Shown in pieces: positions 8,131 through 16,850 of a stretch of DNA of 64,000 nucleotides. Origin of the DNA: Pseudomonas capeferrum (lineage in GTDB: Bacteria > Pseudomonadota > Gammaproteobacteria > Pseudomonadales > Pseudomonadaceae); assembly GCF_000731675.1 (NCBI RefSeq), contig NZ_JMIT01000002.1, positions 1,080,808 through 1,144,807 of the forward strand. Reading direction: 5' to 3'. The stretch's first letter is position 1. Every line of letters starts with the position of its first letter. The translations under genes were made by a program, and so were the position numbers. The notes under the pieces were generated by a model. The model was given only the letters and a program-made list of their open reading frames with translations, searched no databases and had not been told where the DNA came from.

Positions 8131-8297
8131 GTTTTGAATCGGTAAGCGATGGGTGAGTAGGTCAAGCGGTGACGCGCACCAGCCAGGCACCGAAGCCATT
8201 TCGGTGGCATACAAAGTCGAGGACATTCTGGCCTCAGTCGCCCGTGCAGCACGGGCCTTGGGCAAGTAATTTTCATTGGTATTTCTGAAACACCACG

Positions 8298-8711
8298 TTA
8301 GAACTCCACCTTACCCCGCCCCGCCTTGACAGTGCTGCGCCTGGCTTTTCCTTCGAGGCGGCGGGTCTTCGAGCCAAGGGTCGGTTTGGTGGGGCGGCGT
8401 TTCTTCTCGGTCTTGCCGGCAGTGATGATCAACTCGGCAAGACGCGCCAGTGCGTCAGCGCGGTTCTGCTCCTGGGTGCGGTACTGCTGGGCTTTGATGA
8501 TCAACACGCCGTCACCGGTGATGCGACTGTCACGCAGCGCCAGCAGCCGCTCCTTGTAAAACTCGGGCAGCGACGAGGCGGGAATGTCGAAGCGCAGGTG
8601 CACGGCGCTGGACACCTTGTTGACATTCTGCCCGCCTGCGCCTTGCGCGCGGATGTATGTCAGTTCGATGTCGGCATCTGGCAGATGCACGTTATTCGAG
8701 ATGGTCAGCAT
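8298..8711 (-). CDS. arfB: alternative ribosome-rescue factor / peptidyl-tRNA hydrolase ArfB
   Basis: 137-aa class I release-factor-like protein that frees stalled ribosomes by hydrolysing peptidyl-tRNA. The catalytic GGQ motif is present in YIRAQGAGGQNVNKVSSAVHL (about residues 20-40). The long basic C-terminal tail (KTEKKRRPTKPTLGSKTRRLEGKARRSTVKAGRGK) is the element that enters the empty mRNA channel. The frame opens at 8792, but ATG 8711 (MLTISNNV) is the family start. It is the first normal chromosomal gene left of the satellite's outer att site. Confidence 0.93.
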   Translation of the reverse strand: MLTISNNVHLPDADIELTYIRAQGAGGQNVNKVSSAVHLRFDIPASSLPEFYKERLLALRDSRITGDGVLIIKAQQYRTQEQNRADALARLAELIITAGKTEKKRRPTKPTLGSKTRRLEGKARRSTVKAGRGKVEF

Positions 8712-9112
8712 GGCATGGCCTTTGTCATTGCCTTCCATTATCACAGCCTTCGCCGCTGGCCTACAGAACAAAAGACGTTTGACCTCAACCACAGTGGTCG
8801 AGACGCTCTACTCCGCCATTGCCAATTCGTACAACACTGCTCCCAGCTAGGACACTTGGACTGGGGTGTTTCCCTCCAACCTCAGTCTGCGGAATAACTC
8901 AGCAGCAGGTCGTAGTGAGAAAACTGGGTCATCTCAAAATTATCTCTAAACGGAAAAAACGTTATCTAGAAAAAAATCGGCTTTGCCCCCGTGAACATTG
9001 GTCCAAACCGAATCAACAGATACCCACTATCTAGAAAAGTCTGTAACGCTAAGTGGAAAACCGCGCCCTCTCAAGTCAAAAGCACGCAGATCAACAGCGT
9101 AAAAACAGCCAC
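8712..9112. other. intergenic region between arfB and the satellite end
   Basis: About 400 bp with no convincing coding frame. AT-rich around 8930-9010. I see no RNA gene or repeat in it. Confidence 0.5.
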
Positions 9113-9136
9113 AAAAAAACCCGCACAAGGCGGGCT
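9113..9136 (-). terminator. original tRNA-Thr terminator, left behind at the far end of the satellite
   Basis: Minus-strand stem CCCGC (loop CTTGT) GCGGG followed by TTTTTTTG (T run 9113-9119). It stands about 50 bp outside the att copy at 9185-9206, where the terminator of tRNA-Thr would have been before insertion. A similar stem was brought in next to the tRNA (25763-25783). Confidence 0.6.
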
Positions 9137-9184
9137 TTTTAGCAGGGCCAACAAGCGAAAAATCGCCATTGGCCAATCTGAATG

Positions 9185-9206
9185 TGGTGCGGAGACAGGA
9201 ATCGAA
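9185..9206. repeat. att site, distal copy
   Basis: TGGTGCGGAGACAGGAATCG plus AA, matching the tRNA-Thr 3' end (CCA, acceptor and T-arm) at 25831-25853 with one missing C. This is the old chromosomal end of the tRNA gene displaced by integration. Confidence 0.85.
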
Positions 9207-9258
9207 TGAAAGCTATCGCACCCCGTAAATATTGACCTTCGGTCTTTCATAGAAGAGA

Positions 9259-9282
9259 ACGTATCCCTAAACGTATCCCTAA
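9259..9282. repeat. tandem 12-bp arm-type repeats near the distal att
   Basis: ACGTATCCCTAA repeated exactly twice head to tail (9259-9270, 9271-9282). The shared core TATCCCTAA also occurs twice with the same 12-bp period near the proximal att (25698-25706, 25710-25718). The arrangement fits integrase or excisionase arm-binding sites. Confidence 0.6.
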
Positions 9283-9295
9283 AGCTCAAGTCACC

Positions 9296-10000
9296 TCAGC
9301 TTCCGCCGCTTTCACACGGGTGCAGGCCACCCGCTAAGAAAGCAGCCATGCTGTTGGGGCCTTTCGCAATGAGCCCTTCTTCCTGCATGACGCGGTACCA
9401 GGCTGCAAGCGCCGCCTTCACAGCCTCCATACCCTTCTTCCACACAGGCCCAAGGTGTAGAACCCACAGCTCAAGTTCACGCTCTGTCACTGGCGCCCCT
9501 TGGCTAAGAAGCTCTGCTGTGTCCACTAGGCTTGTAGCCAGTTCCGAGTCAATCACCTGGTCAGGGATCGACCAGTTCGCTTTTTGCCCAAGACAGTCGG
9601 TGTAAAAGCCTAACTGCTTCACCTGGTCTAGGAGATATGGGTGGTCTGATGCATTGTCGTAAAGGGGACGAAAATCTTCCAACGATCTTGCGCCATCAGC
9701 TACCAAGGCCGGAAAGGTCCAGTGGCTGTTTTTGCTCGTATGAGAGCGGTAGTGCTTCCATTCTGCCTTGATCGCACTGTCTTCCAGCTCCAGTGCCATC
9801 CCTCGGAGGATAGATATCTTCGCCGCTTCCTCAATCGAAAGCGCAGCCAATGAAGCCGCAGAAGCAAAGCTCTCTGCCCCCAGTAGAAGGCGTGCGTCCT
9901 TGGCGAGTCTGGCGGCATTGGCTCGCGCTGCCGTCATGCCAGCGGCGAGCTGTGAGCAATTCAATCGTCCTTTGTAGCCGTCCAATTTTCTTGAAGCCAT
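9296..10000 (-). CDS. AbiV-like HEPN abortive infection protein
   Basis: 234-aa helical protein resembling the AbiV family (HEPN-type). The N-terminal half has the typical pattern of an Ala-rich helix with LLLGAESFASAASLAALSIEEAAKISILRGM (about residues 38-68), where the ...SL....EEAAK... motif is the family hallmark. AbiV stops phage translation or protein production in Lactococcus. The gene sits alone, minus strand, directly inside the distal att site at the edge of the satellite cargo. ATG 10000 is the first in the frame. Family call by motif only. Confidence 0.65.
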   Translation of the reverse strand: MASRKLDGYKGRLNCSQLAAGMTAARANAARLAKDARLLLGAESFASAASLAALSIEEAAKISILRGMALELEDSAIKAEWKHYRSHTSKNSHWTFPALVADGARSLEDFRPLYDNASDHPYLLDQVKQLGFYTDCLGQKANWSIPDQVIDSELATSLVDTAELLSQGAPVTERELELWVLHLGPVWKKGMEAVKAALAAWYRVMQEEGLIAKGPNSMAAFLAGGLHPCESGGS

Positions 10001-11267
10001 CTGGTGCCCCCTTCAGTCAGAGCGCATATCATTGCAGCAATCGCAAGGATCCTTCCAAGTGTGCTGAAAAATGCACAATTCACCCTGGCTCACCTTGTTT
10101 ACCAGTTCACTAAGCTGGCCATCCTCCCGCTAACAAAGAACCGCGGGTTCCCAGTCCCGTATACCAGCGTTCTTCTCAGGGTCCCCCGGTCACCTTGGAA
10201 ACAGAGCCCAGCACCAAGCGTCCGGAACCGGTTCTCGCTGGAGGTACTGCTAGTGGCTGGGCGGGGGATGACACATAGTTGGGCTCGGATGAAGTTTCAG
10301 GTGTAGCAGGTGTTTCGTTCGAATCAAGTCATTGATTTATATGAATATTTTTCGGTTATCGGTTTGCTATCATTCGCGTGTAACAGCTCGGCGTAACGTG
10401 TAACGGTGTTACGCAGCCGCACCGTGTGCTGACAGACAATCAAGTAACGCGGACGACGCCCGGTGGTGCCTCATATTGGTACTCGGGCGGTGGGCGTAGG
10501 GATAGCAAAGTGTCGGAATGGACCGTAACACGTCCTCAATGCGCTCATCGCTCGATCCTAGCTTTCTATGATGTGCCATCAACGGATCGGAGCACCTCTA
10601 TGGTGAAGCGCACCCTCATTGGAGTAGTCGAGGCTTGCGAGCCACTGATTTGGCAAGCGCTTGAGGCGATTCGGCAAACTGATGAAACGGATGCTGCTAG
10701 CTTTCCTAGTGTATGAGGTAAACATTTGCGCTTAGGGAGATATTCGCTCGACCAAGGTGTCATTGATTTTCATCTTGTTAAGCCTGTACGCAACCTTTAG
10801 TCTTTCGTTGACGCGCTGTCACTAACACTAGTCCCACACCATCAACACTGGCGCTGTGGGCGTGTTGAGGATGTGGAATGAGTCGCTAGTTTTTAGCTGC
10901 CCTATTGCAGAAATCGAGCGACTGCGTCAGATCGCAGAATTGCAGAACGACAGTTCCAAGCTGTGAGGGAAAATTAGGTCGAAGCGTTGCTTTGCGATTC
11001 TCGTAGAATCAACTGATCGAGGTTGATCAAGTCGGCACCCGTTGTGCGCCGAGGCCAATGGTTTGCCAGCGTTGCACCCGGGAACCGCTATGCAGCATCT
11101 ACCCATAGCTACTGTTCGTGAGGGAGAGTCATCGGTCAGAAGCGGACGCTCGTCCAAGTCGAAACGATATTTGCCTATGCCCGGGGATCCTCGTGTGGAC
11201 GGGGTTTTAAGGATGATGTCAGGATGCTATCTTGGTTGTTGAGCGATATCACTCACCAGGAGGAGCA
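10001..11267. other. 1.27-kb region without a convincing gene
   Basis: No long frame with clear coding character. A frame at 10426-10716 (96 codons) ends in a protein-like stretch (MVKRTLIGVVEACEPLIWQALEAI) but the rest is not convincing. An inverted repeat GCGTAAC/GTTACGC (10391-10397, 10408-10414) and two GTGTAAC copies nearby could be an operator. The region probably holds decayed accessory genes and the promoter of the 11268 operon. Confidence 0.4.
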
Positions 11268-12173
11268 ATGATCAAGGGACAGTCGATTAAAGGCATAGCA
11301 CGCTTGATAGCTGAGGCAAAGGGCGCAAATCACGTTTTGTTTGTAGCTCAATTAGATGTCGTAGCACCAGAACGACAAAAGGAAATTGGTATTCACTTCC
11401 TCCAGAATGATGGGGATTCAATACTCGCTTCAGATGTTGGGAAAACATCAAGTTTTAATGTCAGTGGCAAGGAAATAAAACGGAAAGATCTCCCGCTAAT
11501 AAAAAAAGCGATACCGCAGTATCGTACGTGGAAAGACTGGCATGGAAGAGAGCATGATGGAATTCAACATCGCACTATGGACGTCTACCCCACAGACTTT
11601 ATATCTCCGCCTTCTGAAAGGTTATCGCTTAAAGAAATTGACGGCGTAATGTACGTCACCACACGCCAATTAGATTTAACGAGTGATCCAGATTCGCTAA
11701 TCCATCTAGCTAATCTGTTGCTTGAGTATTTCGGTGAGTTTGAAATATTCGACTTGTCTAAGCTAAAGATATCGAGCGTACCAACGCGCCAGCTTCAGTG
11801 GGAAGTGTTGCCCAAAGGTAAATATCCTTGGAGTAAAGTTTCTGAAATTGTAGCCCCTTACTTGGTGAAACTTAGCCAATCTGAGAAAGGTGTGATTGAG
11901 CATAGAATGCGAGAAATTTCAAAGTACGAGCCAGACTTTATAGCAACAGGCCGTAGCGGGTACTCGGGGTATTTTGTTTATGGCTTTACATCAAAAAGAA
12001 TCTATTTTTTAGAAAGCAGACATCTAAATAATGCTACATATATATTTGGCGATGCGTGGGAAGAGCTTTCATCTTTGTCGAAAGAAGAGATTATAAATGG
12101 TGGGCACGAGCACTCAAGAGTAATCCATGACAAGAACTGGATCTCAAAAGTTAGGAATTTTTTACGAGCGTAG
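11268..12173 (+). CDS. unknown protein, first gene of a ParA/SIR2 operon
   Basis: 301-aa soluble protein with no family I recognise and no obvious catalytic motif or membrane segment. The start ATG 11268 is chosen over 11232 because it follows CCAGGAGGAGCA. The N-terminal half is basic and mixed alpha/beta; the C-terminal part is rich in aromatic residues (SGYSGYFVYGFTSKRIYFLE). It is AT-rich and followed 39 bp later by a ParA-like ATPase gene and then a SIR2-like gene, all in the same direction. By its place it may be the sensor or adaptor of a defence module; this is inference. Confidence 0.65.
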   Translation: MIKGQSIKGIARLIAEAKGANHVLFVAQLDVVAPERQKEIGIHFLQNDGDSILASDVGKTSSFNVSGKEIKRKDLPLIKKAIPQYRTWKDWHGREHDGIQHRTMDVYPTDFISPPSERLSLKEIDGVMYVTTRQLDLTSDPDSLIHLANLLLEYFGEFEIFDLSKLKISSVPTRQLQWEVLPKGKYPWSKVSEIVAPYLVKLSQSEKGVIEHRMREISKYEPDFIATGRSGYSGYFVYGFTSKRIYFLESRHLNNATYIFGDAWEELSSLSKEEIINGGHEHSRVIHDKNWISKVRNFLRA

Positions 12174-12212
12174 AAGTCTTTTTTGAACAGGTTATTTATT
12201 AAGGGATGTAGC

Positions 12213-13226
12213 ATGAAAGCTTTTTGTGTTTTCAACAACAAAGGCGGAGTTGGCAAAACCACTCTGCTTTGTAATTTGGCTGCCCATTATTCTTTAAGGA
12301 GTGGCAAGAAGGTCCTTGTGGTTGACGCCGACCCACAGTGCAATGCTACGGCATATATGTTCAAAGAAAAAGTTCTTGATGATCTATACGCTTCATCTAA
12401 GGATGGGGAAACGATTAATCAATTGGTGACTTCACTAAAAAAATCGAAAGGCTACTCTGAGATACCAATTAAAAGAAGTGAGTCTTTTGGTGTCGATGTT
12501 GTGCCCGGAGACCCTAGATTTTCTTTGGCGGAAGATTTTTTGGCTAAAGATTGGGTGGATGCTACCAGCGGGCAAGAGCGAGGATTAAAGACAACTTTTC
12601 TTTTTAGGGCACTACTCGAGTGGGCTTCTAAGAAAAAGTATGATTATGTCTTTTTTGACATAGGTCCTTCTCTTGGCGCGATTAATAGAACCGTTCTTTT
12701 ATCGTGCGACTATTTTATTCTTCCTATGTCATCGGACATCTTTAGTTTGCGTGGCCTTCAGAATATTGAGGTTGCGATAACCAGTTGGACAAAAGGTTTG
12801 GAGCGTGGGCTTACTAGTTATAAAGAAGATAATAATGAGGATTTTCTGTTTGATGGTTTGCATCAACGGAATCCTCAGGGGATTAAATTTCTTGGATACG
12901 TCACTCAACAGTACACTGCTAAAACTGTTGCGGGAAAAAAGCAACCCGTTGATGCCTATGAAAAAATAATCAAACGCATCGGACCTGCAATCAAGAAGAG
13001 CCTGATAGAAAAAATTAACCAAGGAAAGGTTCTAGAGTACAAGCTTGGGGAGATTCCTTACTTTAGTAGCCTAGTTCCCATGGCCCAAACATCGACAAAG
13101 CCAATCTTCATGTTAAAGTCCGCGGACGGAGTCGTTGGTGCGCATTTCGATAAAGTGAAGCAATTTGAAAAGGTTATTTCCGATATTGCTGCCAGCTTAA
13201 CTAAAAACATGGATGAAGTTATTTAA
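12213..13226 (+). CDS. ParA/MinD-like P-loop ATPase
   Basis: 337-aa ATPase of the ParA/Soj type. A deviant Walker A, NNKGGVGKTTLLCNLA, lies at about residues 8-23 with the signature lysine. Switch I region VVDADPQCNATAYMF follows near 37-51, and the Walker B-like YVFFDIGPSLGAINR sits near 145. The ATG at 12213 follows AGGGATGTAGC; the TTG at 12183 is less likely. There is no parB, no partition site and no replication gene of plasmid type beside it. Instead it is sandwiched between an unknown gene and a SIR2-like gene, so a role in plasmid partition is unlikely. It may control activation of the SIR2 effector by ATP-dependent assembly; this is inference. Confidence 0.8.
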   Translation: MKAFCVFNNKGGVGKTTLLCNLAAHYSLRSGKKVLVVDADPQCNATAYMFKEKVLDDLYASSKDGETINQLVTSLKKSKGYSEIPIKRSESFGVDVVPGDPRFSLAEDFLAKDWVDATSGQERGLKTTFLFRALLEWASKKKYDYVFFDIGPSLGAINRTVLLSCDYFILPMSSDIFSLRGLQNIEVAITSWTKGLERGLTSYKEDNNEDFLFDGLHQRNPQGIKFLGYVTQQYTAKTVAGKKQPVDAYEKIIKRIGPAIKKSLIEKINQGKVLEYKLGEIPYFSSLVPMAQTSTKPIFMLKSADGVVGAHFDKVKQFEKVISDIAASLTKNMDEVI

Positions 13227-13227
13227 T

Positions 13228-14106
13228 ATGTCAATTTGGCCTAACGAATTAGTTCATTCGATTGCTTGTAGGCGCTGTGTGCTTTTTTTTGGCGCTGGCG
13301 TATCTATGAACTCTGTAGGAAATGGTGGCGTAAGGCCTCCCAGCTGGGCAAGTTTCCTAATGGAAGCCGCGAGCCAAATAGGTGCTTCAGGAAAAAAAAT
13401 AGTAAAAGAAATTAACTTGCTCATTAAATCTGGAGACTACCTAACTGCTGCCGAGGTGATACGAAACGAAATAAAACGGGAGAAGTTTACCAACTTAGTG
13501 AAAGCTCGATTCCATACGCCGGATTTTAAGGCAGCTCCGATACATAAGACACTTTTCAATTTGGACCTGCGTATTGCAATTACGCCAAATTTTGACAGTA
13601 TTTACGAAACTGCAGCAGGAGAACGTGGGGCGGGGGCACTGACAACAAAAACATATGATGATGATGATATTGCAGATTGTTTGCGCAGGCACGAAAGGGT
13701 TTTGATAAAAAGTCACGGAACTATTTCGTCACCCAATAAACTGATTTTTACGAGAACCGATTATGCCAAGGCTCGAAACTCACATGTTCAGTTCTATGAG
13801 CTTTTAGACGCACTCCTTCGCACTCATACCTTCGTTTTTATAGGTTGTGGTGTTAGCGATCCTGATATTAGGTCGTTATTAGAAAACTACAGATACAGAC
13901 ACCCTTATGGGCAGAGCCATTATTTTGTAACCGCATCCAAAAATTTCTGTTCGGAGGTTAAATTCGTACTGAGTGAGTCGCTAAAAATAAATTTCATAGA
14001 GTATGCTGCGACTAAAGATCACGCCAATCTGTCAAAAGAATTAGAGTCTTTAAAGGAACTGGTCGAGCTTGAAAGAATTGAATTGAGTAAAAATCAAGCA
14101 TGGTGA
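13228..14106 (+). CDS. SIR2-like NADase (probable defence effector)
   Basis: 292-aa SIR2-like Rossmann protein. GAGVS in CVLFFGAGVSMNS (about residues 17-30) binds NAD. ITPNFD near 116 has the catalytic Asn, IKSHGTI near 160 has the catalytic His, and FIGCGVSDPDIRS near 206 is the usual C-terminal SIR2_2 motif. Bacterial proteins of this kind (ThsA, DSR, SIR2-HerA, SIR2-Ago) hydrolyse NAD+ to stop phage growth. There is no extra domain, so sensing must come from partners. The start is ambiguous: ATG 13213 overlaps the ATPase gene by 14 bp and ATG 13228 lies just after its stop. Either way the two genes are coupled. Confidence 0.85.
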   Translation: MSIWPNELVHSIACRRCVLFFGAGVSMNSVGNGGVRPPSWASFLMEAASQIGASGKKIVKEINLLIKSGDYLTAAEVIRNEIKREKFTNLVKARFHTPDFKAAPIHKTLFNLDLRIAITPNFDSIYETAAGERGAGALTTKTYDDDDIADCLRRHERVLIKSHGTISSPNKLIFTRTDYAKARNSHVQFYELLDALLRTHTFVFIGCGVSDPDIRSLLENYRYRHPYGQSHYFVTASKNFCSEVKFVLSESLKINFIEYAATKDHANLSKELESLKELVELERIELSKNQAW

Positions 14107-14181
14107 TGCGCCGTAACTTTCTACACAGCGTTCGCCGATGGCCGGAAGCTGTCGGGGGGGGGCGAGCGAATCTGTTTACCA

Positions 14182-14207
14182 ACAGCTGCTTTTTTGGAGG
14201 CAGCTGT
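14182..14207 (+). terminator. hairpin between the SIR2 operon and the convergent PIN-like gene
   Basis: 8-bp stem ACAGCTGC/GCAGCTGT (14182-14189, 14200-14207) with a T-rich loop. There is no T-run after it. It lies about 75 bp after the SIR2-like stop and could end transcription weakly. Confidence 0.35.
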
Positions 14208-14328
14208 GGGTAAGACGCAGAAATCGTGCAACAAACTAATCTGTCGTATTTCAACTCTAAGCAACATGAATCATTGCTGGGTGCGTAGATCATGATGTGA
14301 GTGAAAATGGGTTGACGCCTCTATTTGA

Positions 14329-15429
14329 CTACATGTTTTCTTTGAGGTATTTAGCCATTTCTTCGAAGCCACTCACCACGGTGCAGGACAGAAATCTGTC
14401 CAATCCAATTCGCTTGTCGGATAAGAGGGTTGCAAATTTCCTGTCCGTAAAAAGCGCATGGGCAACGGGTAGAGCGGATGCCGCTACCATGAAGTCGTTT
14501 GGATCTCCATTCTTGTAACGGCGGTTCGGGTCAAATCGCATCAAGCCATACAGCGAGCTAAGAATACGCAATGTCGGCAGTGCTTGCGAAGTAGGTTCTT
14601 GCTTCCAGAGGCTCATAGCTTTTAGTGTATCTAAAGTGATTTGCTTATGATCCAAGGGTTTGTTCTCATTAATAAACCAGGCTTCGATTCCACCTTTAAG
14701 CTCAAGAAAAATACCCATGTTTAAATTTGTCACTTCGGATTGATGCCTAATCTTGCCATCATTGAGGTTGGCAATCCCACGCGAATTATCCCATTGTGCA
14801 CCTGGCGTACTGCTGGCGATTTCCAGTTGGATGGAAAAGGGGATTTCATATTGAGCATCAAAAAAAGCCTTGTTGAATGTGATTTGATCAACAAAACCCT
14901 GAACGTAGGCTGGTAATGAGATAGTCGGTATTCCGATCATCTCGATAGGGCTGCAGAAAAAACCTTCCAAGTCTCCTGTTTCACTATGGTTTAATTTTCG
15001 GAGCATCTCCAATTCAGAGCCTACTCGGTCATGGTAGGAGGTGATACAAAGCCCTTGGGAAAGCTGATCAACTAGTATCCTTAGCACTCCTTGAGTGACT
15101 GGATCAACCATTGATGCTAGTTCAAAATAGGTCGGGACGCCGATAGGGAACGCGAATTTCCCCGTTTGAGCGGCTTGCTCAATGCTAGCTCCAAACTCTT
15201 TCATTGCTACCGTCAAGGTGGGCTTGCCCTGTCGAAAATCGGCTAAACACTTCCAGGCGAGTGTGTCTAGATAAATTAGTTTGAATGAGCTGGCATGGGT
15301 GATTTTATCTTTGCGCCGCTGTTTGACGTGTTCAACGAAGCTTACTTCGGGATGGCTTCGATGGACCTCAATGTATTGATCCAAACGAGCGACAGATTTT
15401 TGGATGGCTGATTCGATGAGCTGCGACAT
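14329..15429 (-). CDS. PIN-like domain protein, cargo gene
   Basis: 366-aa protein. The acidic residue of LIYLDTLAWKCLAD (about residue 54) and, far downstream, GDPNDFMVAASALPVAHALFTDRKF (about residues 310-335) match the first and last acidic motifs of PIN-like nucleases (D....; D..H/A A.......TD..). The long middle part is unassigned. No antitoxin gene is adjacent, which argues against a simple toxin-antitoxin pair. It converges on the SIR2 operon and is part of the same cargo block. Nuclease activity on RNA is the family expectation, not shown. Confidence 0.6.
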   Translation of the reverse strand: MSQLIESAIQKSVARLDQYIEVHRSHPEVSFVEHVKQRRKDKITHASSFKLIYLDTLAWKCLADFRQGKPTLTVAMKEFGASIEQAAQTGKFAFPIGVPTYFELASMVDPVTQGVLRILVDQLSQGLCITSYHDRVGSELEMLRKLNHSETGDLEGFFCSPIEMIGIPTISLPAYVQGFVDQITFNKAFFDAQYEIPFSIQLEIASSTPGAQWDNSRGIANLNDGKIRHQSEVTNLNMGIFLELKGGIEAWFINENKPLDHKQITLDTLKAMSLWKQEPTSQALPTLRILSSLYGLMRFDPNRRYKNGDPNDFMVAASALPVAHALFTDRKFATLLSDKRIGLDRFLSCTVVSGFEEMAKYLKENM

Positions 15430-16079
15430 TATTACTTAAACTAGTCCTTTATTAAAAGCGTGACGCGCTGTAAGTTGATTATAGATCGCGAGAGGCTTAG
15501 CGTCCCTGCCACTCAGATCCTGCGACTTTCAATCTACTGTTTGCATCCTCTACTAGAGAGGCATTACCAGCTTTTCAGGCGATTGATACTATTGGTCCTG
15601 CTCTCTCGATTCAAGTGTGCACACATTAGCACACAGATGGTATGGGTACAGCTTCGTTTTCCTACTTGGAATGACCGCTTATGATGCAGGTTCTGTGACA
15701 CCCTCCGGCGCGACCAGACCGGTTAGAAAGGGCTCAGCGCTCAGCGCTTCTACGCGAGTTCTGGGCTACTAAGTATCCGAGCTTCTATAAGTTTCACGCT
15801 CGCTCGTGCTTTCAAAGAACCATTTGGTTTTTCACACAGTCTGGGTCGATAGCGGAAAATTTGCAACGGCTGATATAGACCCTAAGATGGCTGTGGCGGC
15901 AGTTGGACGCCGGCCAAGGTGCAGTCAATCAGGAAGCGGACATTCGTTTAGTGCTCTGTCAGATAGGGCATTCTCTTGAGCTGTACCGCCATCGCCTCTG
16001 GGGCACGCTATATTTTGCGCAGGATGTCTTCACCTATGCGCCATACGTACCGGCAGCGCTGATATTTGTGCGGCGGTAA
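15430..16079. other. non-coding stretch left of the IS21 remnant
   Basis: About 650 bp with no credible gene; possible further decayed IS sequence. I see no repeats or RNA genes. Confidence 0.4.
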
Positions 16080-16850
16080 ACGATGCCAAGCGCCAGTCGT
16101 ATAGGAATAGCTGGTCAACGTTGGCATAGCTGGCCACCAGTTTGGTGAGGCGCTTATAGCCCTAAGCTAGCCCTAGTTCTACACACATGCTGGAAGTGCA
16201 AATATCGCACATTATATCGGTCTCAGCAGGCGTTCTGATCTAGCACGCAGGCGAGCCAAGTTTTGCCCTCGCCGGCGGAACTGCCGATGATAAAATTCTG
16301 GCCACCGCGAAGCCATTGGCCGGTGCCCAGTTGGAGGCTCAGCCTTCTCCGGTGAGCGAATCTTGCGGTAAGCGATGTTTTAAACAAAAGCGTTGTGGCG
16401 CAGTCGGGCGGCTTTGGTGCGGGACATTGGGCTTGCGTTTTCAGCCCAGTCAGCTCGCAATAGGGCATGGCATTCCTCGGAGCTCAGATCATTTATGTCG
16501 GACGCCACACTTTGCTAGCCCAGGACGTTGAACATACCGCACAAGCGCAGGTCTTTCAGCTTGTCCAGGTCGCCAGAACTTTGAAGCTTCATTCTCGGAT
16601 CAGTGGTTATTAATTGAGGCCGCGCAGGTTGATGCATTCGTCGGGCAGCAGCGAAACGTTTTGCTAGGTCAGTCGCAGTGATTCCAGCGTTTGATACAGT
16701 GCCGACTCGAGGATTTTTAGCTGCACGCACCAAGTGCTAGCTTTTGATAGCAATCGGATTTCAGCCTCTGTGCTGTTTGCCCAAGTGCAGGATGCCCAGG
16801 CAGGTATGGAACCATGCAGGGGATAAGGAGTTCTAGGCACTTGACGGTTA
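16080..16850 (-). pseudogene. decayed IS21-family istA end and istB
   Basis: In mixed frames on the minus strand one can follow an IstB-like ATPase. It begins with LDKLKDLRLCGM (near 16550), then LSSEECHALLRADW, AARLRHNAFV, IAYRK, the Walker A-like IIGSSAGEGKTWLACVL (near 16250-16300), and LTKLVASYANVDQLFLYDW near 16110-16160, which matches the Walker B region. Upstream pieces near 16620-16850 (GILHLGKQ; SLLPDECINLRG) recall the IstA C-terminus. Stops and frameshifts break it throughout, so it is inactive. No terminal inverted repeats were identified. Confidence 0.65.

Noticed and set aside
9113..9136. CRISPR or other repeat array near the distal att
   Set aside because: Only one hairpin and two 12-bp repeats; no spacer-repeat structure anywhere in the window.
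10426..10716. 96-aa plus-strand frame
   Set aside because: Only its last 38 codons look protein-like; no support for the whole frame. Mentioned as part of the unexplained region.
12213..13226. Plasmid partition (parA) function for the ATPase
   Set aside because: No parB, parS-like repeats or replication gene beside it; the neighbours are a SIR2 effector and an unknown gene.
16515..16733. Leucine-rich-repeat protein remnant (LDKLKDLRLCGM, LPDECINLRGL)
   Set aside because: The order and spacing fit the IstA end and IstB start better, with a Walker A of IstB type downstream.
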